Shown piece after piece: positions 8,507 to 18,600 of a DNA stretch of 64,000 nucleotides. The translations under genes were made by a program, and so were the position numbers. The DNA comes from Oceanococcus atlanticus (lineage in GTDB: Bacteria; Pseudomonadota; Gammaproteobacteria; Nevskiales; Oceanococcaceae). The notes under the pieces were generated by a model. It was not told where the DNA came from, ran no database searches, and saw only the letters and a list, made by a program, of their open reading frames with translations. Positions within the stretch are counted from its first letter, which is position 1. Every line of letters starts with the position of its first letter. Location of the stretch: NCBI RefSeq assembly GCF_002088235.1, contig NZ_AQQV01000005.1, positions 1-64,000 on the forward strand, given 5' to 3'.

Positions 8507-11500
8507 TTAGTGCGTGGTGGTGTCGGCACGAAAAACCAGCATGCGACGGGTGTCGTAGCACACCGTTTCGCTGGCGTAGAGGGCCTCGTCGGTTTGTGTC
8601 AGACCATGTGCACCGAGCTGTTGTGACCAGTGCGCCAGAGCATTGCCATGCTCGCCAAGTATCAGCACCAGCTCGCCCTGCGGGCTCAGGACTCGGGCCA
8701 GTTCGGCGCAAGCCGACGGATGGTCGAGTACCGCGCAGTCCTGGATCACCACGAGCGACAGTGCATCCGTTGCGGTGTTCAGCTGGCCTTTCTGATCCAG
8801 TTCGCTGGTGATCTCGCCGTGATTCAGGCGCCGGCCCTGAAACGATTTGCTCCAGAACGCGTCCAGACAGGGGTGCGGGTTGATCCACAGCGCCGGCAGG
8901 CGGCGGTAGGTGAGCAGGCCTTCCGCCAGATAGCGGTACAGGCTGCGGTGCGCCGGCTGTGCACCGCAACTCGGGCAGCTGTGGTAATCCGGGTTGAGAT
9001 GGCGCGGTGCGGACCATTCGCAGATGTTGCAGAAATGAATCTCGCGTTGGCTGATGGCATGCAGGCGCGGTAGGTCATCCAGGCGCGGCGGATGTATGAC
9101 TTTGATGTGTTCATCAACCCGCGACCAGATGTTGGGCACGGTTTTGTTAAACAGCGCCAGCACGCTGTCGATCTGACCCAGCTTCCAGCCGCGGCTTTCC
9201 GCGTAGTAGCTGTACTCCACGTCGGTATAGCTGTGCGGTACCTGTTCACTGAAGCCGCCGATCTCGTCGTACATGGCCCGGCGCATGATGAACAGCCCAC
9301 CCTGGACGTGCTTGAAGATGCGTTCAGGATGCTGTTTGGCGAAATCCTGATTGCGGAAATCGGCAAATTTGGCAATGCCATCTGGCAATTGCGCACCGGT
9401 CAGGTAGGTCGGGCTGTAGCCAGTTGAACCGGCCAGGCCGACCTCTGGGTGGGCGTCCATGTAGTCGGCCATGTCGCTTTCCCAGCCGTCGGCCAAGGCA
9501 AAGCCTTCCTTGCCGCAGACATAGATCACGTAGGGCGCCCGGCCCTGGTCGGCGGCGCTGTTGGTGCCGGGACCAACAAAGGTATTGTCGCCGCGATGGA
9601 TCACGCTGACGTTGTCGCGCTTGCGCTGCAGGTCGAACAGGAACGCCACCACATCGGGCTCGCTGGCGTTGTCGCAGATGCTCAGGTGGAAGTTGCTGCG
9701 GGTGTGCGCGAACAGGTGCGCCACTATGGCCTCGAGCTCGGCCACGTTGTTCCAGCTGACGATGACGATATCGATCACCTCGTCACGCCACTGGCGCAAC
9801 AGGTTGCGGGTCAGTCTGCGGTTGTCATGCCGGCGCAACACCGCGTTGCGGCCGTTCACGCTGAGTCCGAGGATCTGCTCGCTGTCGAGCCCGGCGAAGC
9901 GGCGTATGCCGTCGGCCAGTGACTGCGGATCATTGGCGTTGACCATCAGCCCGGTTACACCGTCCTGGACCAGGTCGGGAATGCTCGCGATCTGGGTGGT
10001 CAGCACCGGGGTGCCGGTGGCCATGGATTCCAGCAGCACCGTGGGAATACCGTCCATGTCGCCGCTGGCGGTGCGCACCGAAGGGCAGGCAAACAGGTCG
10101 TGCTGATCCAGCACATCTACAATCTCGCCGTAGCCATTCAAGGCGCCGTGCAGACGGCAGTTGTTCAGGCCCAGCTCGGCAATCAGGTTGCGCAGGCGCG
10201 GTTCTTCATCGCCATAGCCGTAGATGTTGATCTGCACCGCCTCATCACGCAGCAGGTCGGCTGCGCGGATCAGGTCGTGCAGGCCTTTTTTCTCGGTCAG
10301 ACGGTGAATGGCGCAGACTTGCAACGGCTCGCCGTGCGGGCGCTGGCGCGGCGGGCGATAGCGGAAGCGGGTGGTGTCGATGCTGTTGGGATTGAGGTGC
10401 AGTTTTTCGGCCGGTACGCCGCGGGCCAGCAGGAAGTCGCGGTGGAAACGCCCCAGGGTGAAAACCGCTTTGCACAGCGGTGCGCGGGCGATTTCACCGA
10501 CCCGGTTGAGGCGATCATTGTCGTATTTGAAGATGTCTTGCGCGTGGGCAATGAAGGTGAACGGCACATCGGCCTGCTCGCAGGCAGGCCAGACCATGTC
10601 GGTCACGGTCGGGTAGGTGAAATGGGCGTGCACCAGAGTGCGGGCATGAGCGCGCAACTGTTCGGCCAGCTCCTGCGGGTTGCTCACGCGTTGCCAGCTG
10701 ATCTCGAAATCAGGCTTGAAGTCGGCATGCGGCGACTGGCGGCAGAACACCGTGACATCGACCCCGGCGGCGACCAGCTCGCGCAACTCGTTGAGGACAA
10801 AGGTTTCTGATGGCACCGGGAAATGCCAGCAGAAATATGCCAGACGCAAGGGGGCGGGCGTCTGCGGCGGATTGAAACGCGGCGCCGGCAGAACACGAGG
10901 CCAGGCCGGTGGTTCATGGGTTTGCTGCAGATGCTGGTAGGCCGTTTGCAGGGCCTGTACGCCGACCTCGCGCCCGTAGCGCGTCTGCATGGCCTGGCGC
11001 CCGGCTTCACCCATGCGCTCCAGCAGGCCCGCGGTCGTGCACAGCTGTTCCAGCGGCTCAATCGCATCGCGCCAGTGGCCGTGACGAATCACCCAGCCGT
11101 TTTCGCCAGGGGTAACCAGATCCTTGGCCGCGCCCAGGTCGTACACGATGACCGGACGGCGGGCGGCCAGTCCCTCGGCCACCGTGCGGCCGAAGGACTC
11201 GGCAAAATGCGACAGGTTCATCACCACATTGACCTGGGCCAGGGCTTCCTGCGGTGAGTCCTGGTAACCGACAAACTCCAGGTTGTTGCCCAGTTCGCCC
11301 GCTTGCTGGCGCGCCCGCAGCGCGGCGACTTCGTCGTTGTCCGGGCCGATCAGCTTGAAACGCAGCTGTGGCAGATGCTCTGCGCAGGCGGTGGCGAGCA
11401 GGGCGAAGTCCTCCAGGCCTTTTTTGGCGATGTTGCTGCTGATCAAGCCCACGCTGAGCGTGCCATCTGCGGCGCGCTGGTTAGGCAGGTCCAGGGCCTG

Positions 11501-14500
11501 CATGTCGAAGGTGTTGGGCACCACGAAGGTGGCGCCGGGCTTGTCGAATTCGGCTGCGCTGTGACGCGAGTTGGCAATGATGCAATCGGATTGTGCGGTG
11601 ACCTTGGCCACGATCTGATCCGGCGTCAGGCCCACCATGCGGCTCAGCCAGCTGTCGTCGTGCACGCTTTCGCGCACATGTGTGGCACACGGTATGCCCA
11701 GTTCACGCGCCGCGATCAACGGCTCGCGCACGACAATGGTGTTGACATGAACCAGCGCGATCTTGTGCCGGATCATGTAGGCCTTGAGGCCATCGATGGC
11801 GGCGCTCTGCGGTGCTTCGCCACGGCGCCAGTAGCGATAAGGAATATGCGCGGTGTGGCAGCTTAGCGGGGCCAGCTGGGCGAGGTAGTCCGGGTTGGCG
11901 CTGGGCACCACCACATGCACGTTGTAAGGCAGCTCGGCGAGCAGGGCGAGGATGTCGATGAAGCTGCGCTCGCCGCCGAACAACTGACCATGGGCCGCAT
12001 GTGCGCAGACCAGCACATGCGGCCAGTCCGGGTTGATATGGCGCTCGCCAGGCTGGCTGCTGATTGCGATGGGGCAACGCGCCGGCTCGATCTGTGGTGC
12101 AGGGGCGCGTGGTGCACGCCCTTCCTGGCGGCCGTATTCGAGGTAATGCCGGAACGCACAAACCGCGTTCTCTGCCACATCGGGGTACTCGTTGAGATAC
12201 CAGCTGGAATTGAAGGCCGGCCCCGGATCACGCCCCTCATCCAGGCCGTGATACAAAAAATGCATCAGCGGGTTGGCGCCTGCCTCGCGCACATCCGGGT
12301 TGCGGGCCAGATACCAGTCGGTGTCGAACCAGGCGGACGGGTCCAGACCTGCTTGCCAGCCGCTGTGCAGGTAGTGGCCAAGAGGGTCGGGGGCATCGGA
12401 TTTGCCGCGAGCCAGCTGGCGCCAATAGTGATCGGCTGCGCACACAGGATTGGGGTCCCGGCCTTCGAACTGGCCGTGCTCGACGAAATGACGCAGCGGG
12501 TTGATCTGCGCCTCGCGCACATCCGGGTTGCTGGCCAGATACCAGTCATTCCACAGCAGTGGTGAGGGATCGCGGCCTTCGCGCCAGCCCAGGCTCAGAT
12601 AGTGGTCCAGTGCGCCCAGACCGGCGTCCGCTACATCCGGGTTGTGGTTCAGATACCAGGCGCCGTCGAAGTAGCGATTGGGGCTCAGGCCCTGGAACTG
12701 TCCCTCGCGCAGATAGTGTTCCAGCGCCGATTGCCCGGGCTTGAGCGCCGGGCCCTGCGCGCCATACCAGGCGGGGCTGAACAGCGCGCTGGGCGCGCGG
12801 CCTTCCTGATGGCCCGCCATGAGGTAATGCAGCAGCGGATTACTGTCGCTGGCGGCCACATCGGGGTTTTGCTGCAGGTACCAGTGCGGGTCGAACAGCC
12901 AATGTGGCGAACGGCCTTCGCGCCAGCCGACCAGCAACCAGTGCCACACCGGATGAGCGGCCGCTTCGATCAGGTCGGGCTGGGTGTCCAGGTACCAGGG
13001 CAGATCAAACAGCCCACTGACCAGCAGCTGGCGGGTTTGAGTGCGCAGCGCACGGCGCTGGCGCAGGCTGAGCTTGATTCCGCAATAACGCCGCGGGGGC
13101 AGCGCATCCTGGGCGAAGTCGAGCGCGCGATACATGCTGCCGCGGCGTTGCAGCAGGGTGGTGATGGCTTCGCGGCGTTGGCTTTCACGTTGCGTGGCTT
13201 GCAGCGCTTTATGCTGCTCGCGGAGCTGGCTTAATGCGCTTTGCTGCTGGCGGCTGGTTTGTTCAGCCTTGTGCAAGGCTGCGCCCTGCTGTGCATGAGC
13301 ATCCTGCAGGCTGTTCAGCTGTTTTTGCAGGTGCTGTTCGCGACGGCGCAGTTGTGCCAATTCTTCACGCCGCTGCAGAGCCGCCTGCTCAAGGTTTTCG
13401 ACCTTGCGCGCCCGTTCTTGGAGGTTTTGCCGCGTCTTGTTGAGCGATGCGGTGAGTTCGTCGACTTTCTCGATGCGGCCGCGCAGTTTGTCTTGGGACT
13501 CTTGCAAGGCGTCGAGTCGTTGCTTGGCCAGCTGCTCCAATGACTGGACCTTTTCGATCCTGTCCTTGAGTTTGGCCTGAACCTCGCCGATCTCCGCACG
13601 TCGTTGGGCGGCCAAAGTCTCCAGTGACTGCACTTTGCTGGCCCGTTCCGCCAGTTGCTCGCGCAGTTGGTGAGCTTCTTCTGCGTGCTTCTTCTTGAGC
13701 GCCATGCGCTGGCGCAGTTCGTCGCCAAAAGCGTGGCCGTAGCGAACATCGGCAGCATTGAGCGCAGCACGGATATCGTCCAGCGCGCGCTGCGCCTGCT
13801 CATCGTCTGGCCGCTCGATCAGACGTTTGAGCGCAGCCCAGGTGCGCTTGATGTCAGGATCAAGGCCCGGTTCCTGCTCCAGCGCCGCGTCGTCGGCTTT
13901 CTGATGCTGATGGGCCGGGTTGAGGAAAGCGCTGATCTGCTTGCGGACGGTCTCGTCTGCCGGTGCCAGCTCCAGATTGAGGGTCTGGTTGAGCTGCGCC
14001 AGCGCGTGCTCCCAGTTGCTCAGCAGCGCGGCGTAATCCAGCCACACACGGGGCAGACCGCGGCTGTGATACTCGGCATCCAGCACATGGCGCAGCCATA
14101 GCAGGCAGGCTTTGTCACGATGAAAACCATCGCGCCGGGTCAGCGAGCGGGCCACTTCCAGCGGGTGGCGCAACGGCAGCACGCAGCGGATGTCGGTGTC
14201 GAATTGCTTGAAAACCGGCTGCCACTGGGGCAGCAGGCGGCAGATGCGAGGGTCCTTGAGCACGAACAGCGAGGACTGCTCAAAATCCTCGCGCAGCTGA
14301 GCGCCGGCTTGTTTGCGCCATGTTTCAAGCGCACTTTTCGGAGGTGGGTGCTGGTCGAGATTGCGCCAGTCATCCCAGCATGAGCCTGAGGCCTGCAGCA
14401 GCTCATCGTTGAGCAGGCAGACATCGCGCGATTCCCAGAAACCTTCGGCGTTGTTGTCGGCCAGGGCCTCCATCAGATTGCCCGGCAGGCTGGCCCCCAG

Positions 14501-14614
14501 CAGATTCAGCCAGCGTGTGGTGGCGGAGGTCCCGCTACGGTGCATGCCCAGCACCAGCAGGCCTGTCCGGCGGGTCTTGGCTGACGAGGATACAGCGCTG
14601 TTCATCGCGCGCAT
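8507..14614 (-). CDS. Giant sulfotransferase / glycosyltransferase fusion with 38-residue repeats
   Basis: About 2035 residues; numbering below counts from a possible TTG at 14623, with ATG codons at 14614 and 14605 also possible. Domains in order: sulfotransferase 20-210 (P-loop GMHRSGTS 26-33, RHPLEVARS 152-160); coiled coil about 300-485; eight repeats of about 38 residues (535-838); GT4 domain 865-1235 (ESFGRTVAEG); second GT4 domain 1258-1612 (HRLTEKKG, ESMATGTPV); GT2 domain 1617-1850; a C4 zinc-ribbon-like segment (CNIC...CPSC, 1865-1886); and a methyltransferase-like tail to 2038. The tail keeps the ELARVLSPQGELVLIL strand but shows no glycine-rich SAM motif. It may build and sulfate several residues of one repeat unit. 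It is followed without a gap by another sulfotransferase gene. Its overall architecture is not one I recognise. Confidence 0.85.
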   Translation of the reverse strand: MRAMNSAVSSSAKTRRTGLLVLGMHRSGTSATTRWLNLLGASLPGNLMEALADNNAEGFWESRDVCLLNDELLQASGSCWDDWRNLDQHPPPKSALETWRKQAGAQLREDFEQSSLFVLKDPRICRLLPQWQPVFKQFDTDIRCVLPLRHPLEVARSLTRRDGFHRDKACLLWLRHVLDAEYHSRGLPRVWLDYAALLSNWEHALAQLNQTLNLELAPADETVRKQISAFLNPAHQHQKADDAALEQEPGLDPDIKRTWAALKRLIERPDDEQAQRALDDIRAALNAADVRYGHAFGDELRQRMALKKKHAEEAHQLREQLAERASKVQSLETLAAQRRAEIGEVQAKLKDRIEKVQSLEQLAKQRLDALQESQDKLRGRIEKVDELTASLNKTRQNLQERARKVENLEQAALQRREELAQLRRREQHLQKQLNSLQDAHAQQGAALHKAEQTSRQQQSALSQLREQHKALQATQRESQRREAITTLLQRRGSMYRALDFAQDALPPRRYCGIKLSLRQRRALRTQTRQLLVSGLFDLPWYLDTQPDLIEAAAHPVWHWLLVGWREGRSPHWLFDPHWYLQQNPDVAASDSNPLLHYLMAGHQEGRAPSALFSPAWYGAQGPALKPGQSALEHYLREGQFQGLSPNRYFDGAWYLNHNPDVADAGLGALDHYLSLGWREGRDPSPLLWNDWYLASNPDVREAQINPLRHFVEHGQFEGRDPNPVCAADHYWRQLARGKSDAPDPLGHYLHSGWQAGLDPSAWFDTDWYLARNPDVREAGANPLMHFLYHGLDEGRDPGPAFNSSWYLNEYPDVAENAVCAFRHYLEYGRQEGRAPRAPAPQIEPARCPIAISSQPGERHINPDWPHVLVCAHAAHGQLFGGERSFIDILALLAELPYNVHVVVPSANPDYLAQLAPLSCHTAHIPYRYWRRGEAPQSAAIDGLKAYMIRHKIALVHVNTIVVREPLIAARELGIPCATHVRESVHDDSWLSRMVGLTPDQIVAKVTAQSDCIIANSRHSAAEFDKPGATFVVPNTFDMQALDLPNQRAADGTLSVGLISSNIAKKGLEDFALLATACAEHLPQLRFKLIGPDNDEVAALRARQQAGELGNNLEFVGYQDSPQEALAQVNVVMNLSHFAESFGRTVAEGLAARRPVIVYDLGAAKDLVTPGENGWVIRHGHWRDAIEPLEQLCTTAGLLERMGEAGRQAMQTRYGREVGVQALQTAYQHLQQTHEPPAWPRVLPAPRFNPPQTPAPLRLAYFCWHFPVPSETFVLNELRELVAAGVDVTVFCRQSPHADFKPDFEISWQRVSNPQELAEQLRAHARTLVHAHFTYPTVTDMVWPACEQADVPFTFIAHAQDIFKYDNDRLNRVGEIARAPLCKAVFTLGRFHRDFLLARGVPAEKLHLNPNSIDTTRFRYRPPRQRPHGEPLQVCAIHRLTEKKGLHDLIRAADLLRDEAVQINIYGYGDEEPRLRNLIAELGLNNCRLHGALNGYGEIVDVLDQHDLFACPSVRTASGDMDGIPTVLLESMATGTPVLTTQIASIPDLVQDGVTGLMVNANDPQSLADGIRRFAGLDSEQILGLSVNGRNAVLRRHDNRRLTRNLLRQWRDEVIDIVIVSWNNVAELEAIVAHLFAHTRSNFHLSICDNASEPDVVAFLFDLQRKRDNVSVIHRGDNTFVGPGTNSAADQGRAPYVIYVCGKEGFALADGWESDMADYMDAHPEVGLAGSTGYSPTYLTGAQLPDGIAKFADFRNQDFAKQHPERIFKHVQGGLFIMRRAMYDEIGGFSEQVPHSYTDVEYSYYAESRGWKLGQIDSVLALFNKTVPNIWSRVDEHIKVIHPPRLDDLPRLHAISQREIHFCNICEWSAPRHLNPDYHSCPSCGAQPAHRSLYRYLAEGLLTYRRLPALWINPHPCLDAFWSKSFQGRRLNHGEITSELDQKGQLNTATDALSLVVIQDCAVLDHPSACAELARVLSPQGELVLILGEHGNALAHWSQQLGAHGLTQTDEALYASETVCYDTRRMLVFRADTTTH
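12104..13006 (-). repeat. Eight tandem 38-residue WYL..NPDV repeats in the giant fusion
   Basis: Within the protein, the aromatic pair that opens each unit falls at residues 543, 581, 619, 656, 694, 732, 770 and 808, a period of 38 (once 37). The consensus is roughly WYLxxNPDVxxAxxNPL followed by HYLxxGxxEGRxPxP. Units three and six are the most diverged. The same repeat with the same period occurs in the 1058-residue glycosyltransferase nearby. The regular helix-rich pattern suggests a solenoid or scaffold between the coiled coil and the GT domains. I do not recognise a named function for it. Confidence 0.8.
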
Positions 14615-14645
14615 TCTAACCAATTGATGGCGTGCACAGGCGCAC

Positions 14646-15668
14646 TCATGGGCTGAGCAGGGTGTGCATCAGCGCATCCACCGCATCGTCCCAGCTCAGG
14701 CGGCTTCTGACCCAGTGCTGAATGCGCCGTGACTCGGCCTCAAGGGCAGCGCGCTGATCCTGCCAGTGCTGGATCAGGCGGCTCATTTCGCCCACGCTGC
14801 CGCATACCAGGGCGCCAAATTCAGGATGTGCGCCGGTGTCGAAGGCAAGGCTGGCGGTACCCTGAGCCTGCGCTTCCAGCAGCGGCAGGTTGCAGCCCTC
14901 CCACAGCGATGGCGAGACAAACACGTCGATTTCACGCAGATAGGCCTCGCGCTCGGCATCGCTGGCATTGCGAAAGACTTGGATGCCTGCGGCGGCGTAG
15001 CGGGCTTCGTCTTCGGCGTCACCGCGCCCCATCAGGCTGAAGTGCGCTTGCGAGCAGGTGCGGGCCAGTGCGCGATACAACTCGCCGCCCTTGTAGCGTT
15101 CCTCCCCGCGCCCCAAGCGCATCAGGCAACCCACCTGGAGTTGCCCCGCCTGAGCTGAAAGCGTGATGTCCTGGGTGGCCGTTGTGTCGTTTTTGAGCAC
15201 ATGTTCCCAGCCATTGCGTATGACCTGGGCGGCCGGCCAGCCAATCTGGTCGCGGATGAAATCGGAAATGGCGATGACCCCGTCGAGATTGGGGTAGACC
15301 GCGGTTTTCTTGCGCTGGATCTGAGCCTGACGTTCGTTGCGTGAGCGACTGAAGAAATCCGGGTCCGGATCGCCATGTTCCCAGGCCCAGGTGCTGACAC
15401 CACGCAGCGTTGGCAGGACTTCGAAATACGGTGAGGCATGGGCGATGACATGGCTTGCGCCGAGCTTCTCGACCAAAGCACTCAGTTGCTCGCTGTCTGC
15501 CGCCACCCGGCGCACCGGTAGCGTGCCGAAATCCCCGCTCATCTCCTGGCAGCCCACGCTGACACGGACGCCGCGCGCGATCAGACGCCGACTGATCTCC
15601 TCGATGACCACAGCAACACCGAAGCCGGGCTGCATGCGTACGGTCAGGAACAGAATGTGCGGCATCAT
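14646..15668 (-). CDS. Glycosyltransferase family 4 (GT-B)
   Basis: A 340-residue GT-B glycosyltransferase. The N-terminal strand is HILFLTVRMQPGFGVAVV; the C-terminal half has the donor-binding EX7E-type motif in SLWEGCNLPLLEAQAQG. The start was placed at 15668 because that ATG overlaps the TGA of the upstream 1058-residue gene by 4 bases; a second ATG follows directly at 15665. Longer readings upstream only run over the neighbouring gene. It belongs to the minus-strand run of polymer-building genes. Sugar and linkage are unknown. Confidence 0.85.
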   Translation of the reverse strand: MMPHILFLTVRMQPGFGVAVVIEEISRRLIARGVRVSVGCQEMSGDFGTLPVRRVAADSEQLSALVEKLGASHVIAHASPYFEVLPTLRGVSTWAWEHGDPDPDFFSRSRNERQAQIQRKKTAVYPNLDGVIAISDFIRDQIGWPAAQVIRNGWEHVLKNDTTATQDITLSAQAGQLQVGCLMRLGRGEERYKGGELYRALARTCSQAHFSLMGRGDAEDEARYAAAGIQVFRNASDAEREAYLREIDVFVSPSLWEGCNLPLLEAQAQGTASLAFDTGAHPEFGALVCGSVGEMSRLIQHWQDQRAALEAESRRIQHWVRSRLSWDDAVDALMHTLLSP

Positions 15669-18600
15669 AGCCAGTGGGCCTCGATCCAGTTGTGCCAGCG
15701 ACGCATCAGGCGGCGCCGGTCGGCCCAGTTTTCTTCGCCGATCTCGCGCGTGCCATTTTCGAAATGAATGATGCGCCCAACATGCTTGACCGCGCTGGCA
15801 AAGCCGCCGCGTGCTGCGGCCAGGCATAGATCCACGTCCTGGCACTCGGCGGCGTAGCTTTCGTCAAAGCCGCCGGTCACCTGTAGCGCATCACTGCGCG
15901 CCATCAGCAGGGCGCCGGTTACGGCCAGGCAGGTGTGCTGCTCGCCCGGTTCGAGTGTGGTCGGGGCATGTGCGCCGGGGTGGTGAACAAAGCCGCGCAA
16001 TGGGCCGTGTTCGAAGGCGGCGATGCCCTGGTGCTGGACCGTGCCGTCCGGGAACTGCAACAGGGCGCCAACGATGCCGATGCCCGGCTCGGCATGCACG
16101 GCGCTGCGCAGCTGCAGCAGTGCACCGGCCGCATCGTCGAAGGCGATGTCGTTGTTCAGGAACAGCACGGTGTCGAGATCCCGGGCCTGTGCAAGCAACT
16201 GGTTGTTGCAGCGTGAGAACTGATAGGCCAGGCCGCTGACCAGGTGGCAACACGCCGGCAGGCTGCGGTACAGCTCCAGCACCGCCGGATCCTGGCTGCC
16301 GGTGTCGCCGATGATGATGCGCAGGGTCAGGCCACGGGCGGCAAAGGCCGGCTCCGCCGCGATCAGCGCGCGGGTCAGCGGCACGATGTACTCGGGCCGG
16401 TCCTTGGTCAGGATCAGCACCGCCAGCCCGGCTTGGGTGCCCGGCGCGTCCAGTTCGATCGCGCGCTGGGCTTGGCGCACCTCGGCCACGCGCTGCTGAT
16501 TGTCATCCACATACCAGCGCAGCGGTGGGTGCAAGCCGGCCGGGCTGGGGGCGAGGCCTGTATCGATGCCCAGCAGTGGCCACAGCGCGGCGCGGCGGTT
16601 GCCCGGATAGGGCGTGAGCGGGCGGAATTTGCTGAGGCTGAGGTTGAGATTGTGAAAGGGGTCGCGAGCGATGGCGTCGGCCCAGCGCGACTGCATCCAG
16701 GCCACTTCGCGGGCAAAGTCGTCACCGCGACCGCGTGAATGGTCCTTGAGCGACACCGACTCATGGTGGATCAGCTGCACGCGTGGTTCGAGGCGGCAAT
16801 ACAGACCGTGCTCGCGCAGGCGCAGGCAGTAGTCCACATCGTTGAACGCGACACGCAGATTGCGCTCGTCGAGGCCGCCCAGCTGCAGGTAGATCTCCTT
16901 GCGGGTGAGCAGGCAGGCGCCGGCCACGGCGCTGACTTCATGCACATGATCCAGCGCCTCGGCGGGGACGCGCTGCGGCGCCACGGTGGCAAAGCGGTTG
17001 GCGGCAACGCCGCCGGGGCCCATCAGCACACCGGCGCTCTGGATGCGGCCATCGGGGTACAGCAACATGGCCCCGACGGCGCCGCAGTCGGGTTCACAGG
17101 CCTCATCGACCAGGCGGTCCAGCCAGTCCGACTGGCTGATTTCGATGTCGTTGTTGAGCATGCACAGCAGCTCGCCCTGGGCCAGGCGCGCGCCCACATT
17201 GCAAAGCTCGGAATAGTTGAACGGTCGATCCCAGCGTTTGACCGTGATGCGGCGGTCTTCGCCCAGCTCGGCCAGATAGGCCAGAGCCTCAGGATCTTGG
17301 CTGCCGTTGTCGATCAGCACGATGTCCCAGGCCGGGTACTGCGTCTGGCTGCGAATGCCTTCGATGCAGGTGCGCAGGTACTCAAGCTGATCGCGGGTCG
17401 GGATGATGATGCTGACCTGCGGCTGCTGAGTGCGCGGCGTGCGTGGGGCTGCTGTGCGGGGCTTCGCCTTGCGCTGCAGTCCAATGAAGGGGAGGTGAGC
17501 CGGCTTGGCCTGTTCAAGGCAGTCGCGCAGTGTGCTGGGCTGCTGCTGGATCAACTGCCGGGCCAGTGGGTTGTGCGGTTGCATCATCAGGGCGGCGATG
17601 TGCAGGGCGCCGCTGCGCGCCCGGGCCGGGCTCCAGTCGGGTTTGAAATCCAGCGTTTCGGCGTGCTCGCCGTCGGCGCTGATGCGCTCATCAAAGTACA
17701 CGCTGGCGGCCGGATCGCGCTGCAGCCAGCACAGGCCTAGAGCGAGCGCGTCCTCGTAGACGCAATCCGCCTGTTCCAGCCACAGCAATGCATCGACCTC
17801 GGCCAAGTTCGCGGCTTCCGCATAGCTGCACAGCTGCAGATCCAGCGCCGACTCGCCGGCCTGTGAACGGATCACCTGCGGCGCTTGCCCGGCGGCGTGC
17901 ACCAGCGCCACACGCGGGCGTTCCGGTGAGTTCTGCACGGCGCGCAGACGACGCTGTTCCTGGGTAGTCAGGCGTCCGAACAGCTGCCACCATTGTTCGG
18001 CGCTCAATGGCTGGGCGGCACCGCTGCGCTGGCGGGCACGTCCCGAGTCGAGAAAATCGATCAGCGGATTGATGCCGCGGTCGGCCACTTCGGGGTGATT
18101 CTCGCAGTATTCGTGGAGCGAGAACTCGGCGCATGGGTCGAGCCCGGCATCGGCGCCAACGGCGACAAAATGCTGCAACAGGCTGGGGCCGTCGTAGCCG
18201 CTCAGCTGCTTGCGGTAGTGGGCCGGATCAAACCAGGCGTTGGGCTTGAGGTCGTTGTGCTCGCCCAAGGCCAGATAGTGCGCCAGTACCGTGGCATGCG
18301 GGCTCAGATCCCGGTGCTGCTCGCGGTACCACGTGGTCTTGAGCAGCGGGTGCGGGTCGCGTCCTTCGGCATCGCCAAAGCGTGCATAGTGCTGCAGCGC
18401 CGAGGCCTCGAAGGCGGCGATATCGGAGTTGCGGTCGCGATACCAGTGATCGCTGAACAGCGGGTTGGGCTGGCGCCCCTCGCGGTGTCCGCTGGTCAGG
18501 TAATGAAACAGCGGGTTGACCCCGATGGCGGCCACGTCCGGGTTGTTGTCCAGGTACCAGCGGCTGTCGAACAGCGGGTGCGGCTGCAGGGCTTGCGCCG

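Noticed and set aside
12104-13006. Regular repeated DNA pattern that could be mistaken for a CRISPR or satellite array
   Set aside because: The repeat unit is 114 bases (38 codons), stays in one open frame, varies mainly at silent or conservative positions and encodes the WYL..NPDV protein repeat.
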